Shown: in pieces, positions 6,073 to 11,948 of the stretch
Position numbering within the stretch: the first letter of the stretch is position 1
How the letters are laid out: every line of letters begins with the position of its first letter
Assembly: GCA_937876205.1 (NCBI GenBank)
Contig: CALEII010000051.1
Location: forward strand, 1-11,948
Reading direction: 5' to 3'
Length of the DNA stretch: 11,948 bases
From: an uncultured Clostridia bacterium
GTDB taxonomy: Bacteria; Bacillota; Clostridia; Oscillospirales; Acutalibacteraceae
The notes under the pieces: generated by a model
Seen by the model: only the letters and a program-made list of their open reading frames with translations
Databases searched by the model: none
Told to the model about the DNA's origin: nothing
Made by a program: the position numbers and the translations under genes

Positions 6073-7497
6073 ATGAGTAAAACTGTTCAGCAGATTATGG
6101 ACCTCATAAAAGAAAATGACATAAAAATGGTTGACTTCAAAATGGTCGATATCAACGGTCAGTATCGCCATGTTACAATTCCTGCACAGAATTTTACACC
6201 TGAAATTATGCGTGACGGTGTCGGTTTTGACGCTTCAAACTATGGATATGCTGTTGTAGAAAAGAGTGATATGGTCTTTATTCCTGACCCTGACACAGCT
6301 ATGATTGACCCGTTCTGTGAAATACCTACACTTTCAATGAGCGGTAATGCAATGATTATCGACTCCCCCGAAAACCGTCCTCTTGCTCAGTACCCCAGAA
6401 ATATCGTTCTTGCGGCTGAAAAATATATGAGAGATTTAGGCATTGCAGACACAATGATGATTCTTCCCGAATTTGAGTTTTATCTTTTTGACCAGGTCGG
6501 TTGGGAAGTAAAACCCAATTCTGTGGCAATGAGTGTTGACGCAAAGCAGTCATACTGGAACAGTGCAACTCAGGGACTCGGACACATTGTTCCTCTTCAG
6601 AAAGCTTATCACATTGCAAAGCCCTTTGATACTTCTTACGAATGCAGAAGCGAAATGTGTATGCTTATTGAAGATGCAGGTATTCCTGTAAAATACCATC
6701 ACCCCGAGGTTGCTGCTTCAGGTCAGTTTGAAATTGAACCTATGCTCGGTGAAATGTCAAAAATGGCTGATGCTACAATGATGATCAAGTATATTATTCA
6801 CAACACAGCTGCTAAGTACGGCAAGAGTGCAACACTTATGCCCAAGCCCGTTTACGGTGAAGCAGGCAGTGGTATGCACGTGCATATGCTTCTTCTCAAA
6901 GACGGAGAACCTGTATTCTCTGATGATAACGGTTACTCACATCTGAGCAAGACCGCACATTACTTCATCGGCGGTCTTCTTAAGCACATCGGCTCCCTCT
7001 GTGCTATCACAAATCCCAGCACAAACTCATTCAAGAGACTTGTTCCCGGATTTGAAGCACCTGTTACAGTCGGCTATGCGACAAGTAACCGCAGTGCAGT
7101 TATCAGAATTCCTGCTTATGCAAAGCAGCCCTCAGAACGCCGTTTTGAAATCCGCAATCCTGATGCTACTTGTAACCCCTATTTCTGCTATGCTGCTCTT
7201 CTTATGGCAGGTCTTGACGGTATCAAGAATCAGATTGATCCTCACGAAAACGGTTGGGGTCCCTATGATATGAACCTTTACAATCTCCCCGAAGAAGAAA
7301 AAGCAAAGCTCAAAGGTCTTCCTACCTCTCTTGAGGCTGCTCTTGATTGCCTTGAGGCAGATTATGACTACCTCACAGAAGGTGGCGTATTCCCCGAAGA
7401 GCTTATCAAAAACTTCATCAAGAGAAAACGTGCAGAATGCAGTGAAATCTCAAAGATTCCTCATCCTGTTGAATTTGAGAAGTATTACAATCTGTAA
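6073..7497 (+). CDS. glnA: Type I glutamine synthetase
   Basis: It catalyses glutamate + NH3 + ATP to glutamine, the central step of ammonia assimilation, and works as a dodecamer in the cytoplasm. The 474 residues contain the N-terminal beta-grasp domain (DFKMVDINGQYRHVTIP, 21-37). The metal- and glutamate-binding strand EFEFYLFD follows near 136-143. The ATP/metal segment GSGMHVHM is at 265-272, the NPSTNSFKRLVPG loop near 314-326, and the RIPAYAKQPSERRFEIRNPD segment near 346-365. Length and C-terminus are of the E. coli (GSI-beta) kind: MNLYNLPEEE places Tyr403 where the adenylylated tyrosine (Tyr397 in E. coli) lies, and the end HPVEFEKYYNL matches closely. Firmicutes more often have the shorter GSI-alpha, about 444 residues, without this tyrosine. 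The gene is bounded by its own promoter and terminator. Confidence 0.97.
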   Translation: MSKTVQQIMDLIKENDIKMVDFKMVDINGQYRHVTIPAQNFTPEIMRDGVGFDASNYGYAVVEKSDMVFIPDPDTAMIDPFCEIPTLSMSGNAMIIDSPENRPLAQYPRNIVLAAEKYMRDLGIADTMMILPEFEFYLFDQVGWEVKPNSVAMSVDAKQSYWNSATQGLGHIVPLQKAYHIAKPFDTSYECRSEMCMLIEDAGIPVKYHHPEVAASGQFEIEPMLGEMSKMADATMMIKYIIHNTAAKYGKSATLMPKPVYGEAGSGMHVHMLLLKDGEPVFSDDNGYSHLSKTAHYFIGGLLKHIGSLCAITNPSTNSFKRLVPGFEAPVTVGYATSNRSAVIRIPAYAKQPSERRFEIRNPDATCNPYFCYAALLMAGLDGIKNQIDPHENGWGPYDMNLYNLPEEEKAKLKGLPTSLEAALDCLEADYDYLTEGGVFPEELIKNFIKRKRAECSEISKIPHPVEFEKYYNL

Positions 7498-7503
7498 TTT
7501 TTT

Positions 7504-7533
7504 AAGGCGGCAGGATTTCTGTCGCCTTTTTAT
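7504..7533 (+). terminator. Rho-independent terminator of glnA
   Basis: A 10-bp stem (7504-7513 with 7519-7528, one G-U pair) closes a 5-nt loop and is followed by T residues. It begins 7 nt after the glnA stop codon. Confidence 0.9.
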
Positions 7534-7540
7534 ATCTAAA

Positions 7541-7576
7541 TATAAAAAATTTCCGCCGTCCAGATGGACAGCGGAA
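7541..7576 (-). terminator. Rho-independent terminator of fucO
   Basis: Read on the minus strand, an 11-bp stem (7576-7566 with 7561-7551, one G-U pair) has a 4-nt loop and ends in a T-rich tail (7550-7541). It lies 13 nt after the fucO stop codon. Together with the glnA terminator it separates the two convergent genes. Confidence 0.85.
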
Positions 7577-7588
7577 TATTATTTCTGA

Positions 7589-8737
7589 TTACATAAGTGA
7601 AAGATAAAGTGCTTTGATTTCTTCAACTGATGTTTCTCTGGGGTTACCGGGACGGCAAGCATCGTCAAATGCTGACTGTGAAAGGAAATCAACATCTTCT
7701 GCCTTGACGATATCCTTAAGGTCAGCAGGAATGCCTACATCAGCACTGAGTTTCTTGACAGCATCAATAGCAGCTTTTCTTGCATCTTCAAGTGACATTG
7801 CATCTACACCGTCAACCCCCATAGCCTTTGCGATATCTCTGTACTTTTCGCCTGTTTCGGGAGCATTGTATTCCATAACTGTGGGAAGAATAATTGCATT
7901 TGCAACACCGTGGGGTGTGTCATAAAGAGCACCGAGAGGATGAGCCATTGAATGAACAATACCGAGACCGACATTTGAGAAGCCCATACCTGCAACATAC
8001 TGACCCAGAGCCATACCTTCTCTGCCCTCGTCTGTATTATCAACTGCACCATGCAGGCTCTTTGCAATAATTTCAATAGCCTTGATGTGGAACATATCAC
8101 TCATTTCCCAAGCACCCTTTGTGATATAACCTTCGATAGCATGAGTGAGCGCATCCATACCTGTAGCAGCAGTGAGACCTTTAGGCATTGAAGCCATCAT
8201 ATCAGGGTCAACTACTGCAACAACGGGAATATCGTGAACGTCAACACAAACCATCTTACGGTTGTTTGCAACATCAGTGATAACATAGTTGATTGTAACT
8301 TCAGCAGCTGTACCTGCTGTTGTAGGAACTGCAATAATAGGTACGCACTTGTTCTTTGTAGGTGCTACACCTTCAAGAGAAACAACATCCGCAAATTCGG
8401 GATTTGTGATAATGATACCGATTGCCTTTGCTGTGTCCATTGATGAACCGCCGCCGATTGCAACGATACAGTCAGCACCTGATGCCTTGAATGCAGCAAC
8501 ACCTGCCTGAACATTTTCAACTGTGGGGTTTGCTTTGATTTCTGAAAACACTTCATAAGCGATTTCTGCATTGTCGAGAATATCTGTTACTTTCTTAGTA
8601 ACACCAAACTTGATAAGATCAGGGTCTGAGCATACAAATGCCTTTGAAAATGCTCTTGCCTTGATTTCATCAGCTACTGCAGCAATTGCGCCTTTGCCGT
8701 GATAACTTGTTTCATTAAGTACAAATCTGTTTGCCAT
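7589..8737 (-). CDS. fucO: Lactaldehyde reductase / 1,2-propanediol oxidoreductase (iron-dependent)
   Basis: This group III iron-dependent alcohol dehydrogenase has 382 residues, matching E. coli FucO at 383 with close similarity along its length (MANRxxLNET start, VTINYVITD, DALTHAIEGYITKGAW, ALGQYVAGMGFSNVGLG). It reduces L-lactaldehyde to 1,2-propanediol with NADH, the fermentative end step of fucose and rhamnose use. The NAD-binding GGGS lies at 95-98. The four iron ligands appear as Asp195, His199, His262 and His276, one number below the E. coli residues. AAAGGAGA precedes the ATG on the minus strand. No fucose or rhamnose genes are visible beside it; the FGGY kinase at the right end sits across a probable chimeric junction. 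Its upstream region holds a perfect inverted repeat. Confidence 0.92.
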   Translation of the reverse strand: MANRFVLNETSYHGKGAIAAVADEIKARAFSKAFVCSDPDLIKFGVTKKVTDILDNAEIAYEVFSEIKANPTVENVQAGVAAFKASGADCIVAIGGGSSMDTAKAIGIIITNPEFADVVSLEGVAPTKNKCVPIIAVPTTAGTAAEVTINYVITDVANNRKMVCVDVHDIPVVAVVDPDMMASMPKGLTAATGMDALTHAIEGYITKGAWEMSDMFHIKAIEIIAKSLHGAVDNTDEGREGMALGQYVAGMGFSNVGLGIVHSMAHPLGALYDTPHGVANAIILPTVMEYNAPETGEKYRDIAKAMGVDGVDAMSLEDARKAAIDAVKKLSADVGIPADLKDIVKAEDVDFLSQSAFDDACRPGNPRETSVEEIKALYLSLM

Positions 8738-8759
8738 AAAAATGTCTCCTTTATTTTAT

Positions 8760-8799
8760 TCAATGATAATTTACATAATTAACCTTTAATTATCATTGA
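8760..8799. promoter_or_regulatory. Perfect 12-bp inverted repeat upstream of fucO
   Basis: TCAATGATAATT (8760-8771) and its exact complement AATTATCATTGA (8788-8799) are separated by 16 nt. They fill most of the 62-bp gap between the signal-peptidase-like gene's stop codon and fucO. No T tract follows on either strand at the right place for a good terminator. The dyad could be an operator controlling fucO, or an RNA hairpin stabilising one end of the transcript. Confidence 0.5.
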
Positions 8800-9249
8800 T
8801 TATTTTTTATATTCAGAAATAAAACGGATAATTGATAGTCTGACAGGAACAATATTGAGCCAGATATATTTAAAAAACCACCATATGCAGCTTCTTTCAT
8901 TAACTGTTTTACCTTTTCTTATTACTTCCCTGCACTCGGCAAGTATATTTTCATACGGGACAGGCCCCTCAACATAATCCTGAGCATCACCAATGAAATA
9001 TATTCCGTCTTTATCAGTTTTTATTACTCTGTGAAGAACACACTTATTGTCATTGCGTTTATAAAATAATATATCGCCTTTTTTTGCATTACGTAAAAAC
9101 TTTCTGAGTACAACACGGTCTCTCTTATGAACAAGAAACGGAACCATACTGTTGCCCGTAACAGTAAGAATTGTGTCAGAACCTGTACTCATTCGTTCAT
9201 TAAGAATTTCAATAAATTCTGATGCAGAAAGTGAAAAATCATTTGTCAT
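8800..9249 (-). CDS. S24/S26 (SipW/ER-type) signal-peptidase-like protein
   Basis: I chose the ATG at 9249-9247, giving 149 residues. AGGA lies about 9 nt before it, whereas the upstream ATG at 9273 (157 residues) has no ribosome site and sits inside TATAAT-like sequence. Residue numbers here follow the longer form. VTGNSMVPFL (38-47) carries the nucleophile Ser42. KKGDILFYK (64-72) and CVLHRVI (78-84) carry His81 where bacterial SPase I would have lysine, so it resembles the Ser-His SipW/ER-type branch. YFIGDAQ (92-98) is the usual following motif. There is no N-terminal anchor helix; one hydrophobic segment lies near the C-terminus (129-149). No substrate or partner (TasA-like, exopolysaccharide or peptide cluster) is visible nearby. 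It lies upstream of fucO on the same strand. Confidence 0.75.
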   Translation of the reverse strand: MTNDFSLSASEFIEILNERMSTGSDTILTVTGNSMVPFLVHKRDRVVLRKFLRNAKKGDILFYKRNDNKCVLHRVIKTDKDGIYFIGDAQDYVEGPVPYENILAECREVIRKGKTVNERSCIWWFFKYIWLNIVPVRLSIIRFISEYKK

Positions 9250-9362
9250 AAAACTCATTCCTATCTTTTTCATTATAATTCATTATATTGTATTTATTTT
9301 TACATATTGGAATTATAAACACAATTTATTACATTTAATTTATCTTTACGACAAAATTATTA

Positions 9363-9391
9363 TTGACTTTATACAATATATATGATATATT
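9363..9391 (+). promoter_or_regulatory. Promoter of the lysine riboswitch and transporter transcript
   Basis: TTGACT (9363-9368) is followed after 17 bp by TATATT (9386-9391). Initiation near 9398 would start the RNA just before the riboswitch. Confidence 0.7.
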
Positions 9392-9401
9392 TTTATTAAC
9401 T

Positions 9402-9559
9402 GAGATAGAGGTGCGATAATTATAAGTAATTCGTTCATTTCCCGATAGTAAAACGAACAAAAGGAATTATTGCCGAGGTGAATAACTCTTATCGGAGCGT
9501 TATTTTCCGGGGTACGGTATAATATGCCGTAAACTGTCACATTTGTGGAGTGCTATCGT
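9402..9559 (+). ncRNA. Lysine riboswitch (L-box)
   Basis: The aptamer opens with GAGATAGAGGTGCG (9402-9415) and closes with GTGGAGTGCTATC (9545-9557). GATAG (9404-9408) and CTATC (9553-9557) pair as helix P1. Internal conserved blocks TTGCCGAGG (9470-9478) and CTGTCAC (9534-9540) are present, with helices between them such as TACGGTAT with ATGCCGTA. These are the known landmarks of the lysine riboswitch core. ATCGT (9555-9559) can instead pair with ACGAT (9571-9575), which would break both P1 and the foot of the downstream terminator. Lysine binding should therefore favour termination, making this an OFF switch. Confidence 0.93.
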
Positions 9560-9572
9560 GATTATTCTTGAC

Positions 9573-9607
9573 GATCATGGTGTATTTCACCGTGATCTAT
9601 TTTTATG
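9573..9607 (+). terminator. Riboswitch expression-platform terminator
   Basis: GATCATGGTG (9573-9582) pairs with CACCGTGATC (9588-9597, one G-U pair) around a 5-nt loop, followed by TATTTTTATG. The 5' arm overlaps the antiterminator partner ACGAT (9571-9575), giving the usual mutually exclusive pair. It ends 25 nt before the transporter start codon. Confidence 0.88.
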
Positions 9608-9631
9608 TAAAAATCTGAAAGGAAGATTTAA

Positions 9632-11698
9632 ATGAAAACACGCAAAAAACTCCTGTGTATGATTCTTTCTCTTGTTTTCTGCAGCTTTATGATCATCTCA
9701 GCTGCCGCATCTGCTGAACCTGTTTCAGAAGATGCGTTAACAACAGGAACAACAGAATCATCAGAATCCGCTCTTAATGTTTATGAAGAAAGCTGTGAAG
9801 ACTGTGACGGAACAGGTTTCACCTGCGAACATGATGCAGTCTGTGAATCTTGTGAAGGTACAGGCATCATCAATGTAAAAGAAACTGCTGACAGCAGCTA
9901 CTTCGCATCATTCTGGGCACTTATTCCTCCCATTATTGCTATCGGACTTGCTCTTATCACAAAAGAAGTATACTCATCACTCTTTGTCGGTATTGCAGTC
10001 GGTGGTCTTCTCTCAGCTAACATCTTTAAAGAAGGCTTCAGCCTCACAGGCTCAATGGACTACATTATAAATGACGGTCTTATTGCTGCTGTTTCAGACA
10101 GTGCAGGTATCTTTATATTCCTTGTGCTTCTTGGTATTATGGTTGCTCTTATCAACAAATCAGGTGGTTCAAGAGCTTTCGGTAACTGGGCTGTAAAGCA
10201 TATCAAGTCAAGAGCCGGTGCAATGCTTGCAACATTCGCTCTGGGTGTACTTATCTTTATTGATGACTATTTCAACTGCCTTACTGTCGGCTCTGTTATG
10301 AGACCTGTTACTGACTCTCATAATGTTTCAAGAGCAAAATTCTCATACCTTATTGATGCTACAGCAGCACCTGTATGTATGATTGCTCCCATTTCTTCAT
10401 GGGCAGCTGCAGTTGCTTCTTATGCTGAAGACGGACAGGGTCTTGCACTCTTTATCAAGGCTATCCCCTACAACTACTACTCACTTCTCACATTCGTATT
10501 CATTCTCGCTATTGTATTCCTTAAGGTTGATTACGGCCCGATGAAGCTTCATGAAATGAATGCTATGCTCAATAATGACCTTTATACTACAGGAGACAGA
10601 GTTGACAATACTGTTGAAGCTGAAGAAGGCAATCCCAAAGGCAAGGTTATTGACCTTATTCTCCCTGTTGTTTTCCTCATCATTACTTGTGTATTTGCTC
10701 TTGTATATAATGGTGGTATTCTTGACGGCGCAAACTTCATTGATGCCTTCTCAAACACAGATGCTACTGTAGGTCTTCCCTGGGGTGCACTGATTGCTCT
10801 TATTCTTACTATGATTTATATGGTATGCAGAAGAGTTGTCACATTCAAGGGTGCAATGGAATGTGTTCCCGAAGGATTCAAGGCAATGGTTCCTGCTATC
10901 ACAATCCTTACTTTTGCAACAGCACTTAAGAATATGACAGGTCTCCTTGGTGCTAAGTACTTTGTTGCTGACCTTATGAACGGTGCAGCTGAAGGTCTTG
11001 CAAACTTCCTTCCTGCAATCATCTTCCTTGTTGCCTGCGGTCTTGCATTTGCAACAGGTACATCATGGGGTACATTCGGTATTCTTATCCCCATTGTTAC
11101 AGCAATTTTCCCTGCAGATTCAACAATTCTTGTTATCGGCATTTCAGCTTGTCTTGCAGGTGCAGTTTGCGGCGACCACTGCTCACCCATTTCCGATACA
11201 ACCATTATGTCCTCTGCAGGTGCTGAGTGTAACCACCTCAATCCCGTTTCCACACAAATGCCATATGCGATCACCATGGCAGGAATCTCCTTTACCCAGG
11301 CCGGCTTGGGACTTTGCCACGCCATGGCTCACAGCTTGGGCGGAATGTATCATGTGCCCCATGGGAGGCTCAACGCCATCCTGCTGCCGGCGGTTATCGA
11401 ATGCAATGCCATGACTTGCCCCGAGCCCTACGCAAGAATCGCCCGGGAGGCAGGTCTTGGGGGCAGCGCAGACAGCATTGCGGTGCGGAATTTGCGAAAT
11501 GGCCTGGTAAGGCTTCGCAAGGAGCTGAAGCTGCCGGGAAGCCTGTCCCAGGCAGGAATTGCGCCGGAGCAGGTCTGGCGGGACACGCCGGTCATTGTGT
11601 CTGCTACGCTGGCAGACCCCTGCTGCGAGTCCAACCCCATGAAGGTGGAGGATTTTATGGTGCGGCGGATCCTGGAAGAGGTGACAGGCCGTGTCTGA
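9632..11698 (+). CDS. Chimeric ORF: NhaC-superfamily (lysine-type) transporter fused to Fe-alcohol dehydrogenase tail
   Basis: The 688-residue ORF has distinct parts. Residues 1-28 look like a signal peptide (basic start, hydrophobic core, ASA-EP cleavage site). Residues 55-78 hold two CxxCxGxG motifs of the DnaJ zinc type (CEDCDGTG, CESCEGTG). Residues about 92-548 are an NhaC-superfamily transporter with about ten hydrophobic segments, FIDDYFNCLTVGSVMRPVTD (209-228) and GDHCSPISDTTIMSSAGAECNHL (514-536). From about residue 549 the sequence is an iron-dependent alcohol dehydrogenase C-terminus (AGISFTQAGLGLCHAMAHSLGG onward). The last transporter helix or helices are missing, and the dehydrogenase part lacks its NAD-binding domain. 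Control by a lysine riboswitch fits the LysW group of predicted lysine transporters. AAAGGAAG at 9617-9624 sets ATG 9632. Base composition shifts sharply at the junction, so recombination or misassembly is likely. Confidence 0.85.
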   Translation: MKTRKKLLCMILSLVFCSFMIISAAASAEPVSEDALTTGTTESSESALNVYEESCEDCDGTGFTCEHDAVCESCEGTGIINVKETADSSYFASFWALIPPIIAIGLALITKEVYSSLFVGIAVGGLLSANIFKEGFSLTGSMDYIINDGLIAAVSDSAGIFIFLVLLGIMVALINKSGGSRAFGNWAVKHIKSRAGAMLATFALGVLIFIDDYFNCLTVGSVMRPVTDSHNVSRAKFSYLIDATAAPVCMIAPISSWAAAVASYAEDGQGLALFIKAIPYNYYSLLTFVFILAIVFLKVDYGPMKLHEMNAMLNNDLYTTGDRVDNTVEAEEGNPKGKVIDLILPVVFLIITCVFALVYNGGILDGANFIDAFSNTDATVGLPWGALIALILTMIYMVCRRVVTFKGAMECVPEGFKAMVPAITILTFATALKNMTGLLGAKYFVADLMNGAAEGLANFLPAIIFLVACGLAFATGTSWGTFGILIPIVTAIFPADSTILVIGISACLAGAVCGDHCSPISDTTIMSSAGAECNHLNPVSTQMPYAITMAGISFTQAGLGLCHAMAHSLGGMYHVPHGRLNAILLPAVIECNAMTCPEPYARIAREAGLGGSADSIAVRNLRNGLVRLRKELKLPGSLSQAGIAPEQVWRDTPVIVSATLADPCCESNPMKVEDFMVRRILEEVTGRV
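11279..11698 (+). pseudogene. C-terminal fragment of an iron-dependent alcohol dehydrogenase
   Basis: Codons 550-688 of the chimeric ORF match the last third of group III (iron) alcohol dehydrogenases of the EutG/PduQ-like kind. AGLGLCHAMAHSLGG and HVPHGRLNAILLP carry the last two iron-ligand histidines (563 and 577), and LADPCCESNPM is typical of the C-terminus. The N-terminal NAD-binding GGGS domain and the first Asp and His ligands are absent, so it cannot be an active dehydrogenase alone. Composition is about 60% GC by hand count (11281-11340), against about 42% in the transporter part. There is no internal start with a ribosome site. The stop overlaps the sugar kinase start by 8 bp, suggesting that dehydrogenase and kinase were neighbours in the donor. 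Confidence 0.85.
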
Positions 11699-11948
11699 AG
11701 GGCTGCTCAGCGTAGGTCTGGATGTGGGCACCACAGGCTGTAAGCTTACCGTATATAATTCAGATGGGAAATTCGTTAATAACGAGTATGTCGAGTACGA
11801 TGTTTCCAGAAAAAACGGTGAGCATGAGGTGGATGCCAACGAAATCAGGAAGGCTGTATGCAGTGTTATTCAGAAAACTTGTGTAAAGCATAATAACCTA
11901 TCAGCTATAGGCGTCACAACCTTTGGCGAGACCTTTGTTGCGCTGGAC
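11691..11948 (+). CDS. FGGY-family carbohydrate kinase, N-terminal part (runs off window)
   Basis: Eighty-six codons are visible from GTG 11691. GAGGTG at 11678-11683 provides a ribosome site 7 nt upstream, and the start overlaps the dehydrogenase stop by 8 bp, indicating translational coupling. SVGLDVGTTGCKLTVY (7-22) is the phosphate-1 motif of the FGGY sugar kinases, and SAIGVTTFGETFVALD (71-86) is the usual second block near the sugar site. Such kinases phosphorylate sugars such as xylulose, fuculose, rhamnulose or gluconate; the substrate cannot be told from this part. The first 50 bp are GC-rich like the dehydrogenase fragment, while from about 11740 the DNA is near 40-43% GC with different codon use (ATA, CTA, AGG). 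A second junction may lie inside the gene. Confidence 0.85.
   Translation, partial: MSEGLLSVGLDVGTTGCKLTVYNSDGKFVNNEYVEYDVSRKNGEHEVDANEIRKAVCSVIQKTCVKHNNLSAIGVTTFGETFVALD

Noticed and set aside
7589..8737. fucO as the source of the fused dehydrogenase tail by local duplication
   Set aside because: The two share the family motif (AGMGFSNVGLG against AGISFTQAGLG), but DNA, codon use and C-terminal residues differ widely. They are distant paralogues, not a recent copy.
8760..8799. Canonical Fur box
   Set aside because: The half-sites match, but a Fur box needs the halves about 1 bp apart; here they are 20 bp apart. Kept only as an unassigned inverted repeat.
11276..11698. Independent translation of the dehydrogenase fragment from the internal ATG at 11276
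   Set aside because: No ribosome-binding sequence precedes it and the frame is continuous with the transporter. The fragment also lacks its cofactor domain.
11183..11839. 218-codon minus-strand ORF
   Set aside because: It is a shadow created by GC-rich codons of the dehydrogenase fragment and kinase on the plus strand, both of which have recognisable protein motifs.
1..11948. CRISPR arrays, tRNA or rRNA genes, complete insertion sequences
   Set aside because: No regularly spaced repeats, no tRNA-like cloverleaf, no rRNA sequence and no intact transposase with terminal repeats were seen.

Overview
The window looks like a low-GC Clostridia genome, most likely a gut Oscillospiraceae/Ruminococcus-type organism. 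This rests on AT-rich sigma-A promoters, strong AGGAGG ribosome sites, a Gram-positive attenuating lysine riboswitch, and heavy use of CTT, ACA, GCA and TCA codons in the core genes. The species cannot be named from sequence alone.

Layout. (1) Positions 1-3140 are an AT-rich accessory stretch of about 30-35% GC. It holds a rho-independent terminator from a gene left of the window, a possible scrap of a serine recombinase, a two-helix membrane protein of unknown function (372-929), a gene-poor stretch with two terminators and apparently decayed coding sequence (930-1375), a membrane-anchored XRE-family regulator (1376-2377), a one-helix DUF2500-like protein (2472-2870), and a small membrane ORF that lacks an in-frame start. 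(2) Positions 3225-6007 form a uracil-salvage unit: uracil permease, uracil phosphoribosyltransferase, then an AAA_28-type P-loop NTPase behind an internal hairpin. (3) Positions 6073-7497 encode type I glutamine synthetase with its own likely promoter and terminator. (4) Convergent to it on the minus strand are fucO (lactaldehyde/1,2-propanediol oxidoreductase) and, upstream, a small S24/S26 signal-peptidase-like protein. A perfect 12-bp inverted repeat lies between these two. (5) Positions 9363-9607 carry a promoter, a complete lysine riboswitch and its terminator. They control an NhaC-superfamily transporter, probably the lysine transporter type often called LysW.

The most unusual part is the right end. 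The transporter ORF does not end as a transporter. Near position 11,270, within its C-terminal conserved region, it passes in frame into the C-terminal third of an iron-dependent alcohol dehydrogenase. Base composition jumps there from about 42% to about 60% GC. The dehydrogenase tail overlaps by 8 bp the start of an FGGY-family sugar kinase that runs off the window, and composition falls again about 50 bp into that kinase. This is either a genuine illegitimate-recombination fusion or an assembly chimera. The sequence cannot decide, but the chimeric nature of the ORF is clear. Separately, the transporter's N-terminus carries a signal peptide and a DnaJ-type CxxCxGxG cysteine module, an unexpected attachment for a transporter.
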